Positions 1 to 13,300 of a DNA stretch of 64,000 nt are shown piece by piece. Below the pieces are notes generated by a model. That model was not told the DNA's origin, did not search any database, and saw nothing but the letters and a program-made list of their open reading frames with translations. Position 1 is the first letter of the stretch. Each line of letters opens with the position of its first letter. The translations under genes and the position numbers were made by a program. Source of the stretch: Azadirachta indica (lineage: Eukaryota; Streptophyta; Magnoliopsida; Sapindales; Meliaceae); contig CM040450.1 in the NCBI GenBank assembly GCA_022749755.1, positions 14,451,634 to 14,515,633 on the forward strand, in the 5' to 3' direction.

Positions 1-3000
1 ACACCACAATTCATGCATGTAATTAATGATAAACCATTAGACCAAATGGCCTGTGGCATAACCACCCAATATCAACCATGCATGAAACAACTACTCAATA
101 GGCTACCTAAACACCACAAAATGCTACATCAAACTCATACAATGAAGAATGACATTCACATTCACCATCTAGCAAGTCTTTACAATCGCACGACTTTTCA
201 AACAACTGTAACATGTGTACTACAAGAAAAAAGAGTTATGACAAAAAGAAGCCTGGGATGGAAAGTCAACCAAAAAATTCATGAAAGAAGTGATACATGC
301 AAACAAGAATAACTTTGAAATGAGGAGTCATTTTAACAAAGCTCATATTAAATGCTTTAAAATAAAATGCAACGCAATTCTTCATTAATGCATATGATTG
401 TGTCACAGAAGCAATTCATATTGTTAATATTGACAAAACATAGATGAGTTGCAAACACATCACCAAAACAAGCACTTATATATAATACAATACTCAAAGA
501 TACAACACATACCTGTACTAGGAAGCCAAATTGGCATCATATCAATATTAGATTAGATACTTCTTTGACATTCACATGGCTACTGTATTATAGTTCCTAA
601 ATTTATGCAATGCAAAAGAATTTCTTTAGCTAGGGATGTGTATCAAGTACCTGGTGAATGTTTCATGATTGTAGTTAATGGTATAAGAATGTGCCCCAGC
701 AGCAAGGTAACTCTTTAACAGAAATAAGTTTTCTCAAGGTTTTTTGATATGCAGACCAAAAAACTGTTCCATAGCCAAATGCAAGTCATTTAGCTAGTCA
801 ACTGTTTTTAAGTATTTACATAGATTTTATGGTTCCCAATCATTTTTTTTTTAATAAACATTCAATTACCCAGGGCAAGGATTCGTGTTTGGATCTTGAC
901 AAGATGTCAGTTTACTACCTACTGATTTGGAAAATTCTGGCATCTGAACCTAGACCAGAAAAGTACAAGGTATTGTTCAAAACCAAATGATTTGGGCAGA
1001 ATTCAAGTGATGCCAAGGGAACATAAAATATGCTAAACTTAACCAGTTTATGAGTCTAAATATTGCTTGCTTGCCTATGTAGCATTACATTTTTCCATCA
1101 TCATTAGAACGGTTCCATCAATCTAGCTTAAAAGTTTAAAATGATTCCAAAATATCTGAATAGCTGGGAAATTTTGAGGCTGGGGAATTTCATGGATACA
1201 AAACTTTAACAGTATCCACTCAAATTCACTTCAAATGTCTTATTTATTTTTTTAGCAAGGAAAACTGAATCTAAACCAAATCCCATTCCCCTTTTACCAC
1301 AAAGCTAAAGTGTCAATGTAGATTCAAGATTCAATTTTCTTATCGAGTAATATCGCATGCACAAAGTACGGATACAAAATATTTTCATAATTGACATGGC
1401 ACCAAAAATTGAGTGCCAGGTACAGTAACTATTGACTTTATTATTGCATCATTAATGTCGTTGCAATGTCTATGTCATATGCCACAGTATTCCAAATATT
1501 TATGCATAATGGTTTTGTTTCTTATTAAAATCTTTTAATGTCTGCAATAAAAGTGTGTTTTTATCTTCAGAGGTAAAGGTGCATCAAGGAAGAATGAGAT
1601 TCATTAGAAGAGAAAACAAAAACACGAGAGAAACAGTTTAGGGTGCCTTAACAGTAAGACAGAAAGAGTCTAAGTTATAATTTGTCCATAAGAATTGCTT
1701 CCTGGAAATACTCTTTTAAAATAGGATGTTGCACTGAAATAGGAGTGAACAAATTAAGAAAGACAGGAAAGCTGCAATAACACAAAGACTTAACGAATTT
1801 AAAAAATATAGATAAATAGAACTGTCCAAAAAAAAAAAATCAACATAGAAATAACAACCTTCGAGAAAAATCTCCAAATGCACCAACCTTGAATACAACA
1901 AAGCTAAAAGAAACAATCCTCAACTTTCACCCTCAAAATATGTAAGTGCCTAAAGTTCCAGAGAACTAATTCATGATTAAAACTCATATATCCCAATGGT
2001 AAAGTTATACTCTCAAGGCAAACATGTCCTTTTAAATATTCAGACCTTTTCAAGTTGATAGAACTTAAATAACAGAGATTAAGGCTGCAAAATCTGTAAC
2101 AAGACACAAGATTCCCAAAGGATACCAAAACACCACTTGTTCCACAGATCAACATCAAGTATTATCTCTGAGAAGCAAAATCTAAAATTACTTCAGTTTG
2201 CACATACTAGATCACAATTGAAAACCTATCCTCCCTCATCCTTTTTCCAAATTTCACCCAAAAGAATTACAAAATACAAACCCCAAAAATTTTTGAAACT
2301 GCAGCTATGTAAACCGCCGAGTAGAACCCTCAGTCCTTTTATTTGTGTTGTTTAAACTTTGATTGCTTAAAAGCTCATCCAGTTAAAAGAGTACTTAAAA
2401 GAAAAATTGCACAAGTAGTTGCTATAACTAATACATTCTTCAATTGCTTCATTATAATATTGGGGATTTCCATCCTGCCATGGGATATCATATCTGATCC
2501 CAATTAGGAAAAATGTTCAAAGAAAGGGTGAAATTGCTCATAAAAAACAAACTTTGCTATTCTAGCCTGGAACCAAAACCAAGAAAGAAGACAGTACCAT
2601 AAAATGGGCATCAAATAACAATAAGTAAATAAATGAAAGAGAAGGAATAATGAATGGACAAATAAAAGAAAAACAAATCTACAAGCAAACATAGCCAAAC
2701 ATCCACTGTACAATTTCTTTTAAATGTGAATGCACTAACGTAATAGTTGGAAGTAAACACGTATTTTGCATCAAATCCTGAACAAAAAGGGACTAATGCT
2801 TTATCAGTAACAGCAAATTGAACAGTTTTGATCATCGCTGGTCAGTAGCTCTTCAATGAAATGTCAAGATGCACCTGTATCATATGCTATTGAAATCGCT
2901 TAGTTGATATATGCTGCCCTGGATTTAAAGAAACAAGGTAGGGTAAAGAAAACTCAAAGCACATTCCTCACTCAATAATAAGGAAAACCACTGCATAAGA

Positions 3001-3717
3001 AATCATGAAATATCTATATGCATCACCCAATTAATGTTGCCCCTAGAATCAATTAAGACATCAGACATCATATGAGTCAATCATTCTAACCTGAATAACA
3101 CGCAAAATAAAATCAAACAGTAATATATAACATGTTGCCTTAAATATAAATTTCTGAGCTGCATTACATCTCCAAGTAGAATGTCATGATAGCTAGAACC
3201 AGATATCCAAATACAATATACATGTATAAATATAAGGAGAAAGTGAAAGAGAATACCATGATGTAAACAAAGATAGATCCTATTAAAATGTGTCCTAAGA
3301 GTAAATGTTAAGAAGTTAGAAATAGAGAGCAATAAATACCATTTAAAGACTCTTAGATTACGTTTATTATTCATAAATTCTTACCTTTTCTAACTACTTA
3401 AACCTGTGTCCTCAAGGTACATCTTGGACAATCCAACAAAAATTATCAAGTCGGTCCTGGTAGTGTCTAATAAAACTAAGTTTAAACTTCAGGGTGACTT
3501 CCAATTTGGGATTACAACTGGCCTTACTGCAGAGGAGGCAGCATCTTCAATTCTATTGTAAATATTCTAATTCATTTTTTAGTGTAGTAATTACACAGAA
3601 TATCACAAGAAAAATTCACTTCTACTAGTTATATAGAAACATTTGCATGCAAGGACTACTTGCATGAGTGATCATGCAGTCTGTGCACATACATGAAAAG
3701 AGAGAGAGAGAGATTAC
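1..3717. other. AT-rich non-coding stretch downstream of the NF-YB coding exons
   Basis: No convincing protein-coding exon is visible on either strand; the open frames here are short and of low complexity. The stretch lies 3' of the minus-strand NF-YB gene and probably holds its last intron(s), terminal exon and 3' UTR. One possible terminal exon on the minus strand follows a pyrimidine-rich acceptor ending near 3527 and would give a stop (TAA, 3526-3524) immediately after the last confident codon. Another acceptor near 2887 would add about 14 residues. Neither can be chosen from sequence alone. A short GA run lies at 3700-3712. Confidence 0.5.
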
Positions 3718-4845
3718 TTGAGAATTTCCATAGTTAACACCTTGCGAGAAAGAACCTTGATGAGCAAGCTGTCAAATTACGCACAAGAAAGTGCAAAAAT
3801 TAAGAAACACTGATAAATTTGTTAAATTTCATTCAACAAAACTATGCATACATGTTTACTGGAAAAAAAAAAAAAAAGCTAAAGAAGGAAAAGCTCATTA
3901 TACCTGAGGGTTTGAACTTGGTTGAACATCTTTCTTAGAAGATGCATCTCCACCTTTTGCAGAACCCTTGGTGTCACCCTAACAGTTGCATAATTAGCAT
4001 AATCCAGTATTTGAAATTTAAAAAGTTGTGGCAACTAGAATAAATAAAAAGTTCAAAACAGGAAAAATTAGCCAAAAAGAAAAGAACAAATTGAATTAAA
4101 GGAAAAAAAGTATTAAGTTACCTCCATCTGCACAAAATTTCAATCCAGTTATCGACCCAAAATACAAGGAAACAAAAACAAAAAGTCATTAGCTAAAACA
4201 ATTTGACAAATATATAACTGTGTAATCAAACCAGAAACATTAACATAAAAAGTCAAAATACGAGCAAAATTTTAAATCTAAAAACGTTATAGTTTAAGTA
4301 TCTATGTTCACCCCAGTGCATAACATGAACTTACCGCTGCTACATTTTCATAGAAAACAAACAGAATAGCAGACACAAACAAATAGACGAGCATCCAAAG
4401 ATAACGTAAATCACCTCTCTGTATCTAGTGAGGTAAATCTTGAGAGGATCAATATAATCCTCAAACCCTAACGTAGCCATAGCCCAAAGCAAATCATCGC
4501 CGTTAATGGTCTTTCTCTTCTCTCTCTGACACTTATCACTCGCCCTATACAATCAGCAACAAAATAAATCAACCAGAAAAAAAAAGGAAAAAATAACTGA
4601 AACAATAAAATAAAAACGAAATCATACTCGCTGGTGATAAAGCTGATGAACTCAGAAACGCATTCCTGGACAGTTTCTTTGGCATCCTTAGCGATCTTGC
4701 CGTTAGCAGGAAGCGCCTTCTTCATGATCCGGCTAATGTTAGCGATCGGAAGGTATCTATCTTGCTCGCGAACGTTCGATCTCGGACTCTGCTCGCCGCT
4801 CTCGTGGCTGCCACCTCCTGGACTCGCCGGTGCGTCGGTCGCCAT
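3718..4845 (-). CDS. NF-YB: Nuclear transcription factor Y subunit B (NF-YB/HAP3), NF-YB8/10-like; 3' end unresolved
   Basis: Histone-fold subunit that pairs with NF-YC and then NF-YA to bind CCAAT boxes in promoters; nuclear. Exons on the minus strand, all phase-consistent with GT-AG borders: 4845-4628, 4544-4415, 4127-4122, 3978-3904 and 3768-3718, giving 160 codons. The N-terminus is acidic/Gly-Ser rich. The conserved domain begins at about residue 25 ([20 protein letters not shown]), continues through [20 protein letters not shown], and ends in [18 protein letters not shown]. The DNA-contact and NF-YC-contact blocks both look complete. The C-terminal tail ([20 protein letters not shown], then [17 protein letters not shown]) is that of the NF-YB8/10 subgroup. 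The start is the only ATG that leads directly into the domain. The third exon is just six bases (ATGGAG). The final codons after GNSQ were not located. Reading on past 3718 without splicing would add about 25 poor-looking residues. Confidence 0.93.
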
Positions 4846-4979
4846 CTCGAAGAAAACCCTAGCTGAACAATACCACACAAAAGAAACACAATCATAATCG
4901 TAATCACAATTGAATCGGAAATCAAAACCCTTAGACACGAAGGAAGATAGAAAGAGAAATCGAGCCAAAGAGAGAAATG

Positions 4980-5075
4980 GAGTGAAAGAGAGGAAGGCGA
5001 CAGAGGGAGAGAGAGAGAGATGCTAGAGAGAAGGAAGGAGGGAGGGAAAAGAGAGAGAAAGAGAGAGGGGTAGTT
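4980..5075 (-). promoter_or_regulatory. GA/CT-rich leader of the NF-YB gene
   Basis: Almost pure purine on the plus strand (pyrimidine in the transcript sense), with several GAGA runs, starting about 135 bases upstream of the NF-YB start codon. Such CT-rich leaders are common in plant 5' UTRs and core promoters, and GAGA runs can bind BPC/GAGA-binding proteins. Exact transcription start not determinable. Confidence 0.45.
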
Positions 5076-5239
5076 AAGAGGTTAGTTAACGAACCTGAAG
5101 GTGTGAGTGGGAGTATGGGGAAGATTTGTAAAAGGGCGCGAGAGAGGGAGAGGCTTTAGATGGAGATGAATGGGGAAGAAAGAGAAGGGATCGGACGCTG
5201 GAGAAGAGAGCAGAAAGGAGACGACTCAGATGTAACAAT

Positions 5240-7364
5240 GGAGTTTATCAACACCGTTGGTTTTGTTATTTGGGTTTTCATTTTGTATCATTATTTTTTA
5301 ATTTTCCGGGTTTTCTGCCTTTCTTTTTTCTAGATTCGGAGCCTGGGCAATCGCATTTGACCACGTGTTTTGTGTACGGCATCGTTAAAAACGTTATCTG
5401 GTTCACCGCTTTAAAATGAACAATGCCGGTTGGTCGTTTTACTTTTCACTGTGCATTTGCAAATAAAAAACACAAAAATTTCACAATTACAAATTTGACA
5501 CCGTATTTAAATTTTTTGTATATATTATTCACAATATAAAATTTAAGTATAATTTATCAATATTATAATTTTTTTAATTAAAATGCATCTTAAAAGTTTT
5601 AAATGAAGTCGTGGAAGCAACAATTATGGTCAGTGATAACTAATTTGAAAGATATCTTTCTTACATAATAATTTTATTATTATAAATTGTATTTATTGTC
5701 GGATGGAGTATTTTTCAAAACATTAAAACACATAATTTATAATACTTATAAGTTATAGTGTTTTTTAACAGTTTTTTTAAAAAATTATTAAAATATTTAG
5801 TGTTATATGTAAAACAATCTAAATTTTATTTTCCTTAATATCTTAGTTAATTTAAAATTTATTTTTAATATTAATTAAAATTAATAAATATTTTAAATAA
5901 ATAACTAATAATATAATTTTTTTTAAAAAAAATTTGAATAAGAGTAAAAAATTTCATCCGTGAACTATAAATTCTTGATTTTGTGTGAGAGCCTTAAATT
6001 AATAGAGACTAATTAAATATGTGAAAAAATATTTATATATCTTTATTTAATATTTTCATAGTGTTACGTTAATCCTGTCAAACTTATAGATTTTTTTAAA
6101 ATATAAAACAAATTATTAATTATTCACCTACTTATTTGATTTAAAATATTTAATTCCCAGAGGACCTATAATTTAATATATGCTTGAAAAAAATTTGAAG
6201 CATACAAAAATTATTATTACTACAATTAATTTAATTTTTCGTAATGGAATTATTTGCGATGGCATGCTTTTTTCGTGGGCCAACAAATAGTGAGCATGTA
6301 GAGCCCGTATTGCTTGTTAGCTCGCATATAATTGATGTCTCTAAAACGACACAACTCTGCAATACGGTCAACAATCACATGTTGAAGCCTGACTATTAAC
6401 CTTGCGATCTGATCTGAAAGCAATGTCAGTGGGAACCACCATGACAGGCCCAAATCCAACGGCACAGATTGAAGGGTTGGACGATGCTTGTTCAATCATG
6501 GTGGCCTACAGCTTCGTTGTAACGTCGAGCTCTAGGTAAACTTGATCAGACATCGTCTGTACAAGTCCAAAATGTACGACACCGTTTCAAATAATTCGCG
6601 AAGTGCTATGGCTTGCAAATTGAACCCCTTTTCTTGAAACCCTAAATGCTCTTGATGATGCCGCAAGATTTTACCACCGAAAGCATAAGTCTAATATTTT
6701 CTTGGCGAAAATTTTGATACTGTCTTCAATAGATGAATTTTATGTAACCATATACGAAAGATTTTATTTTTTAATTTTTATTAAACTCTTTATTCTTGTG
6801 AGTATTGTTACGAAAGGTGTAAACTAACCTCTTGTACCGTTGTAAAAATATGTTACCAATTGAACTAATAATCATCAACTAAGTAATTCATGTTCATACC
6901 GAATTGGGAGAAAAAAAAAAAAAAAACTTCTTTTTGACCTTAATGCAAGTAGAATTTGAACTAATTCACAAAAATTTACCCATTTATCAATTAAACCCAC
7001 TACTATAAGCAACCGCTAATTCATAAGAAATATTGGTAGCAGAAAAGAAATCACATAATTAAAAAATCCAAAATTTACCATTGAACTAACAAGGACTAAC
7101 AAATTCATAGGATTGAAAACAAAAAAAGATCAACTAATTAGCAAGCCCAAAATTTACAAGTTTATGACACGGGATCTTCTTTCATTCTTTTCCGTCTCTT
7201 CTTCTTTTTGTGTTTTTGTTTTCAGGTGTTTCCTTAAAACTTACATGGGGCAACTTGATACAGATTCCAACTATGTAAAAAACTAAAATTTCTAGCCACA
7301 GCAAAGAATATAACCAGAGAAAGGGGGAAAAATTGGGAATTTTGTGCTTGTACAAGAACTAGAA
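5240..7364. other. Intergenic DNA between NF-YB and the receptor kinase
   Basis: Very AT-rich, especially 5460-6240. A stretch of more balanced composition at about 6250-6680 has an 81-codon open frame on the minus strand, but I recognise no family in it. A G-box core (CACGTG) lies at about 5361. The last ~150 bases before 7365 are probably the receptor kinase 3' UTR. No transposon ends or RNA genes seen. Confidence 0.5.
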
Positions 7365-10300
7365 CTATCGAGCAGTTGGTCTGGCAATAGATTCATCTAA
7401 TGACAGGAAATTCTCAGTTCCACCCATGGAACCCGTGTTGAGAGAAGAATGAATGGAATTCCTTGACATTTCATCTGAGTTACCTTCTCTTGCTGTTGCT
7501 GCTTCCCTTTCAATTAAGATAGCATCTTGGATGTCCTTGAGAACTTCTGAAATTGATGGTCTCATGTGTCCATGAGGCTGGACACACATCAAAGCTTTTT
7601 CTGCTATCTTCCACATTGACTGGATGTCGTATTCATCCCGTAGAGATGGGTCAATGATACCTTGGATGTCCCCACTCTCAATGTGTAGCTTTGCCTGTGA
7701 TATATAATGATTGAATGTAGTTAACACCTGACATCTAAGTTTATACATATAAAAGAATGAAGTTTTAGCAAAAAGGCAAAGAATGGAAATCTTTTTGCAA
7801 CATCATCAAACCAAAGAGCCAAAAGGCCCTTGCCCAACATTTTGTCCACAAAACATATCACATTAATATTGATGATTTGAATTTCCTTTTCAAAAAAACA
7901 AACACCACTTATCAGCAAGACTAACATTCAGACCTTTTTTACCATTAGCCTTTCAAGAGTAACTTTTTAGCTTTCATATGTTTGGTCAGAAGTTCCTATA
8001 ACAATGCTTCTCAAATGAATTAACCGCACTTACCCATTGGACTATGTTACGGCAATTAACACCAAAGCTTTCATTTGATATTGCTTCCTGACCAGATATC
8101 AGCTCGAGAAGAATGACACCAAAACTATAGACATCACTCTTGTCTGTTAACTGCTGGGAGATATAATACCTGCAATCATTGGACAAAAAGATTAATCAAT
8201 GTAATAAGGCCAATTATGTTAGACACTAAGTATGACAGTCAGCAAAATTAAAACCAAGGCTGCCCTTGTATTTGGAAGAATAATTATCAAACAGGCATGG
8301 TGTGATAATGGCCAGAAACAGAAGTTGCTGCCAGTAATACACCTTAATTGTTTCTATTGAATTAGAATGCTTAGAAATAACAATCATGTCAAAAACTTCA
8401 AGCTACAACTACTCGTAGGCACGTTTGTTCACAAATGAGAATTTCTTCTGAAGTCTAACACCACAAGCAAAAACGTACTCAAATTAATTATATATCAAAG
8501 CACAAGCAGTAGCAATGTGGGCAATAATGGAATGCTTTACTGGAAAAGGGCCTCACTCAGGATCCAGATATCCAACAGTGCCCCGTACTATGCTCGACAC
8601 ATGAGATACTCCATCTACTGCAGATTTTGAAAGACCAAAATCTGAAACCTTTGCTCTCATGTGTTTGTCAAGAAGAATATTGCTGGTTTTCAAATCTCTA
8701 TGGATAATAGCTGGAACACAGCCCGTGTGCAGGTATTCAATTCCTGAATAAGCACAAGAACACAAGATTCAATAAATTTATTCTAGAGAGAGAGATTTAT
8801 CTGTAGCAACAAAGAATTGATCCCTTAGCTCTTAACAAACCTTTTGCAGCATCTTCGGCAATTTCAAGACGTTTAATCCAATTAATACTTTGCTCACGTG
8901 TCAATGCACCTATCAAAATTCATGCATGGGTGATTCTGGAAACTTTTATCATTTTAATGCAAATACACATGAACTTACCATAGAGATGTTCCTTCAGCGT
9001 TCCATTATGCATAAACTCATAAACAAGTATACTTTTCCCTTCTTCTTGACAATATCCAAGAAACTGTACTAGGTTTCTGTGATGTATCCTCGAAAGAAGA
9101 GTCACCTACATCAAATAGAAGTATGAGTCAATTCACAAGATTGCCAGCTTCTAAACACTACTGCAGTACTAATCCATCTAATATAACTATTTGTTTCACT
9201 GAAAATCGAAATAAATCTAACTTCTTAAAGAATTTTCCAGTGTTAGCAATTATATCAAAGCAATTGTTTCCCTCAGAAAATGTAGCAGTTACTCCTACAT
9301 AGAAAGAGCTAAGACTCAAATAGGATGGAGTTTAATAACGCGAAAAGTTATACCTCATTTGAGAATTCTCTGTTCCCCTGATAGGAATTATTAGTTAGAA
9401 GTTTGACTGCAATTTCCTTTTCATCTTTCAGTTTCCCATAATATACAACTCCAAAACCCCCAGAACCAATTTTCTTCTCAAGCTTTTTTTGTAGCATCTT
9501 GAATATCAGATAATGTGAAGCAATGTGCAGCTTCTGCTGGAGCTTCCTTTAAGGAAGAAACTGGCCTTTGAATGGGCAGGGAATGGCGAAGTTGGTCTAA
9601 GAAAATTAATACAAATTAAGCATGTTGAGCATGTTCAACCAGCTGAGATATCCAATGGAATAGACACGAAGTTCAAACTTTACGCAAACTATACCTTGAT
9701 TATAACTGCTTTTCTTCCCTTTGTGCATGAATAGGCAAGATACAACAGTAGCTATAAGCAGAACAGCAGCTCCAACCGATGACCCAATAATAATATGAAG
9801 GTGCCTTGTTTTTCTTCCCCCTTCATGAAGATTAATGTTTCCAGAGTAGCTGTTGAGAAATGTGAAGCAATAGTAAAGAATTATGAGCACTGAATTTACA
9901 TAAGACTTCTGTGAGCAATAACAAGAGAGTTCAAATAAAAATGAATTGGGCAGGCCAAAAGATGAACATTTGTACATATGATGGATCTGATTACAACACT
10001 TCCAAGTCAAAAACCCAACAGTTCAAACCAAATCTAAAGTGCAGTTGATGTACAACACTTAAACAGACTAAAACCCATTATTGTATGTGCAGAATTATGA
10101 AAAACAAAATATACCTCTTAAAGATAACAATTTTAAAATAATATTTGATTTGCCACAGCCTCAACAATGACTGCTGTTGCTACCAATAAAAAAGCTATGC
10201 TAAATCAGCATATATCTTTGGATTTCAGTGGCTAAAAACCATGTATAATAGCAATTATAATATGGAGTTATAAGCAATTTTACATAACTACCAAAACCTG

Positions 10301-13300
10301 TGTCTGTATTTTTCAACAGCAATTGCAACACAATATCCATAAAAATTGGAAGGTGTAAGGTAAAAATTAAAAGGTATGACAATCCCTTGATTGAAATTTA
10401 AATTTCTTAAGATACAAGCATGCTGCCAATGGTTGTGGGTTTCAATATGACCAGGTTGTGTTCATATTTGTTCATCAAGCAAAATATATAAGTGTCAACC
10501 TTTTCATGCCAATTTTTAGTAAGCACTTTATGCATTTTAAATTCACAAATTTAAAAGAAATACTCACTCCAAAACCAAGTTTTTGTTGGGAAGACCTGAT
10601 GGTACCCTGCCGGATAACATATTATTTTGCACATACCTGCAACCACCAAATGTGTCATGTACATGCAATCATCTTCTTTGAAGCAACATGGATAACATCC
10701 TTTCACAGTTAAATGAAAAGAAAGGAATGAAACAAATCAAAGAAGCTCAATCATCTTAACATAATATATATAAAATTTTCTGCAAGATAATGTAATGTCT
10801 TTCAAATGGTCAATGGCTAACAATAAATGATATCCAAGTTCTGATAACTTACAATTCTCTCAAATTAGGTAGGTTCATTAAAGAGGACGGCAGCGGACCT
10901 GTCAACTGGTTCTTCTCAAGATGACTATACAAGGCAAAGATCTTCGTAAATAATTGGCTCAATAATTTGATATTTATTACAAGATAAAAAGTCATCAGAA
11001 TTTTACATGATCTTCAAATTTGTGCATCCACTAAAATCTGGAATCAGACCAGACAACGAATTCCCATCAAGCCATCTGTGATCATAGGAAAATTAGACAA
11101 CAATAACACAATAACAAAGCTCCAACTTTTATGCAGTGAACACCCAGAATTTCAAATATATGAAACTGTCCAGAAAAAAAGATTATGCAGTTTGAACTTT
11201 GAAACTTACAACTCAATTAAGTTGCTTAATTTTGTGAAGCCTGAAGGTATATTCCCAGTCAAATTCTTCATAGACAAGTGGCTGAGCGCCATGTACAAGA
11301 AACAAAAAAAATTGTGTGATGTTAGTAACATTTCTTTCAGATATGGCACCGGAATACAGCATCACAAGGGATGCAAGACACACAGCGTGAAACATCAGAA
11401 GGGAAAAAAATATTTACATTACTGTTATACTTGGTTGTTGATCTGAGTTACACTGTAACCAGGACCATGGAACCGGCAGGCATGGGTCGCCACCTTCTTG
11501 AGCCCACTCAGTAGATGAGTAGAGTGAAATTACACTCACAATAATTGCTCCTGCAACTCAAACAAACCTATCATGAGATATGCCATGATTAGACTTTCGG
11601 AGGTTCACCATTAAATTATGATGCATGATATAAAAATTACAAAAAGAGTAGAAGAAAGAAAAAGATAGAAAATGTTCAGCCTGCATAGTTTCTTTTTTCT
11701 TTTTCTGATAAGTGGTGGTAGTTGTAGTTCAAAAGACAATTACAAACCCCAAGACTTCTGACTGAGGCATGCATGCACATAACCTACATTCGCTCAAAGT
11801 ACACAAACTGTGCTTACCATCTATGGAACCACCATTACGCTCCAGATACTTGTTTACCTCCATAGCATTCAAAAGTGGACCTCTAGAAGAATCAGAAGTT
11901 TTTCCAAATCGAAACGATAATACAAATGGTAGAGATATGTTAGTGTATCCTGGCTCATAGACACGATATTTTCCTTGAGCATTTTCTTGGATGTTAACTA
12001 TAGCTTTGCTCACATCAGGCTGGCCAGGGAGCACCAGCCTAAATTTTCTCGACTCATCTGGATCCAGATCTTCAATTTCGGCGAAGTAGGAGAAAGCCCA
12101 ACCAAAGCCAGGAAAACCATCCAAGTTCAACCTGTAAGTTAGTGATCCATTTGTACCAACTACAGCAGTCTGCATCACTTTTACAGGTGGCATTTCATCA
12201 CTGTTAATGTCAATTGGCATTTTGGTTGACACTTTCACTGTGCCAGCAGCAACATCAACTAGATAATTTGCTTTCTTCAAAGAGTCAGATTCCCATATTC
12301 TATCAAATGGGTCATCAGGATACCTGAAGTTACAGAAACATAGTTTTTCTTATTCTCCCTTCTCATATACAAAATTTTTTTTTGCAATGAAAGACTTTAC
12401 AAAATTACAGCTTTCTTAATTAAAACTTATTAAATCATGAGTCAAAGTTGTTTTTTGATCTAGGGACAACATAAACAGCATTTTTCCTTTTCATTTTTTT
12501 ATTAGTTTTGATTTCTACATTCTATGGCCCACAATTTAATTTCAAAATTCATAAAAATAAACACTTGAAAAACAGAGTTCAGACTCTATATCCTTCTTAA
12601 CCAGATGAAATGAGCATACCTAACTGGAGCTTCACTATCTGCTCCAAAATTAATTCTTGCAGAGACACTGAGATAATAGTGGTCTTCAAATGGTGTATAG
12701 TAAACAGAACCATTGAATTGTCGGAGCTCAAGGGTAGAAATGAATGGCTGCCCAGTTGTAGCATTTGATAAACACACATCAATTGTAGGACTTGAAGCCA
12801 AAAATATTAGTTCTCGCACCTCTATAGTAGTAGCATCAGATATGACAATAGTAGACCAGCGAGTAGGCCCAAGGGAAATGTCAAATTTAGGATAAACATT
12901 ATTGCTGTCAAAATTACCATACAAGAATGTTGCTCTTACGAGATACCTTGTCCTTGTTATGACATCAAGCTTGTAACAGTACTTCCTGGAATCAGCCGGA
13001 AAATGTCTCAGTGTCATATATTGCTTCCTAGTTTCATTTGCAACAGATATACTGCTTGTCTCTCCATAAATAAGATGATCATCAGAAGTCCACTGAAGTC
13101 CTAGTTCGTCAGTGAAGTTTTTTTTACCCCCACAGTCCAAACTCACAAAACCTGCTTCACATTTTCAAATATGTTAGCGATAATAGCATGCAACAGATGC
13201 AAAATTTTCAGGTTTTAAATTATAGGCATACACATGAAATTCTATTTGCTTTCCCAGTTAATTTCCTCAAATACACATCACCAGCATAAAAATCAAGTTT

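Noticed and set aside
4642..4660. CTGATGA...GAAAC on the plus strand inside the NF-YB exon, resembling a hammerhead core
   Set aside because: The five bases between the core motifs cannot form helix II, and no helix I or III partners exist; it is antisense coding sequence.
6250..6495. 81-codon open frame on the minus strand in a balanced-composition island
   Set aside because: No recognisable family, no supporting splice structure, and the plus strand is equally open in places. May be a relic but cannot be supported.
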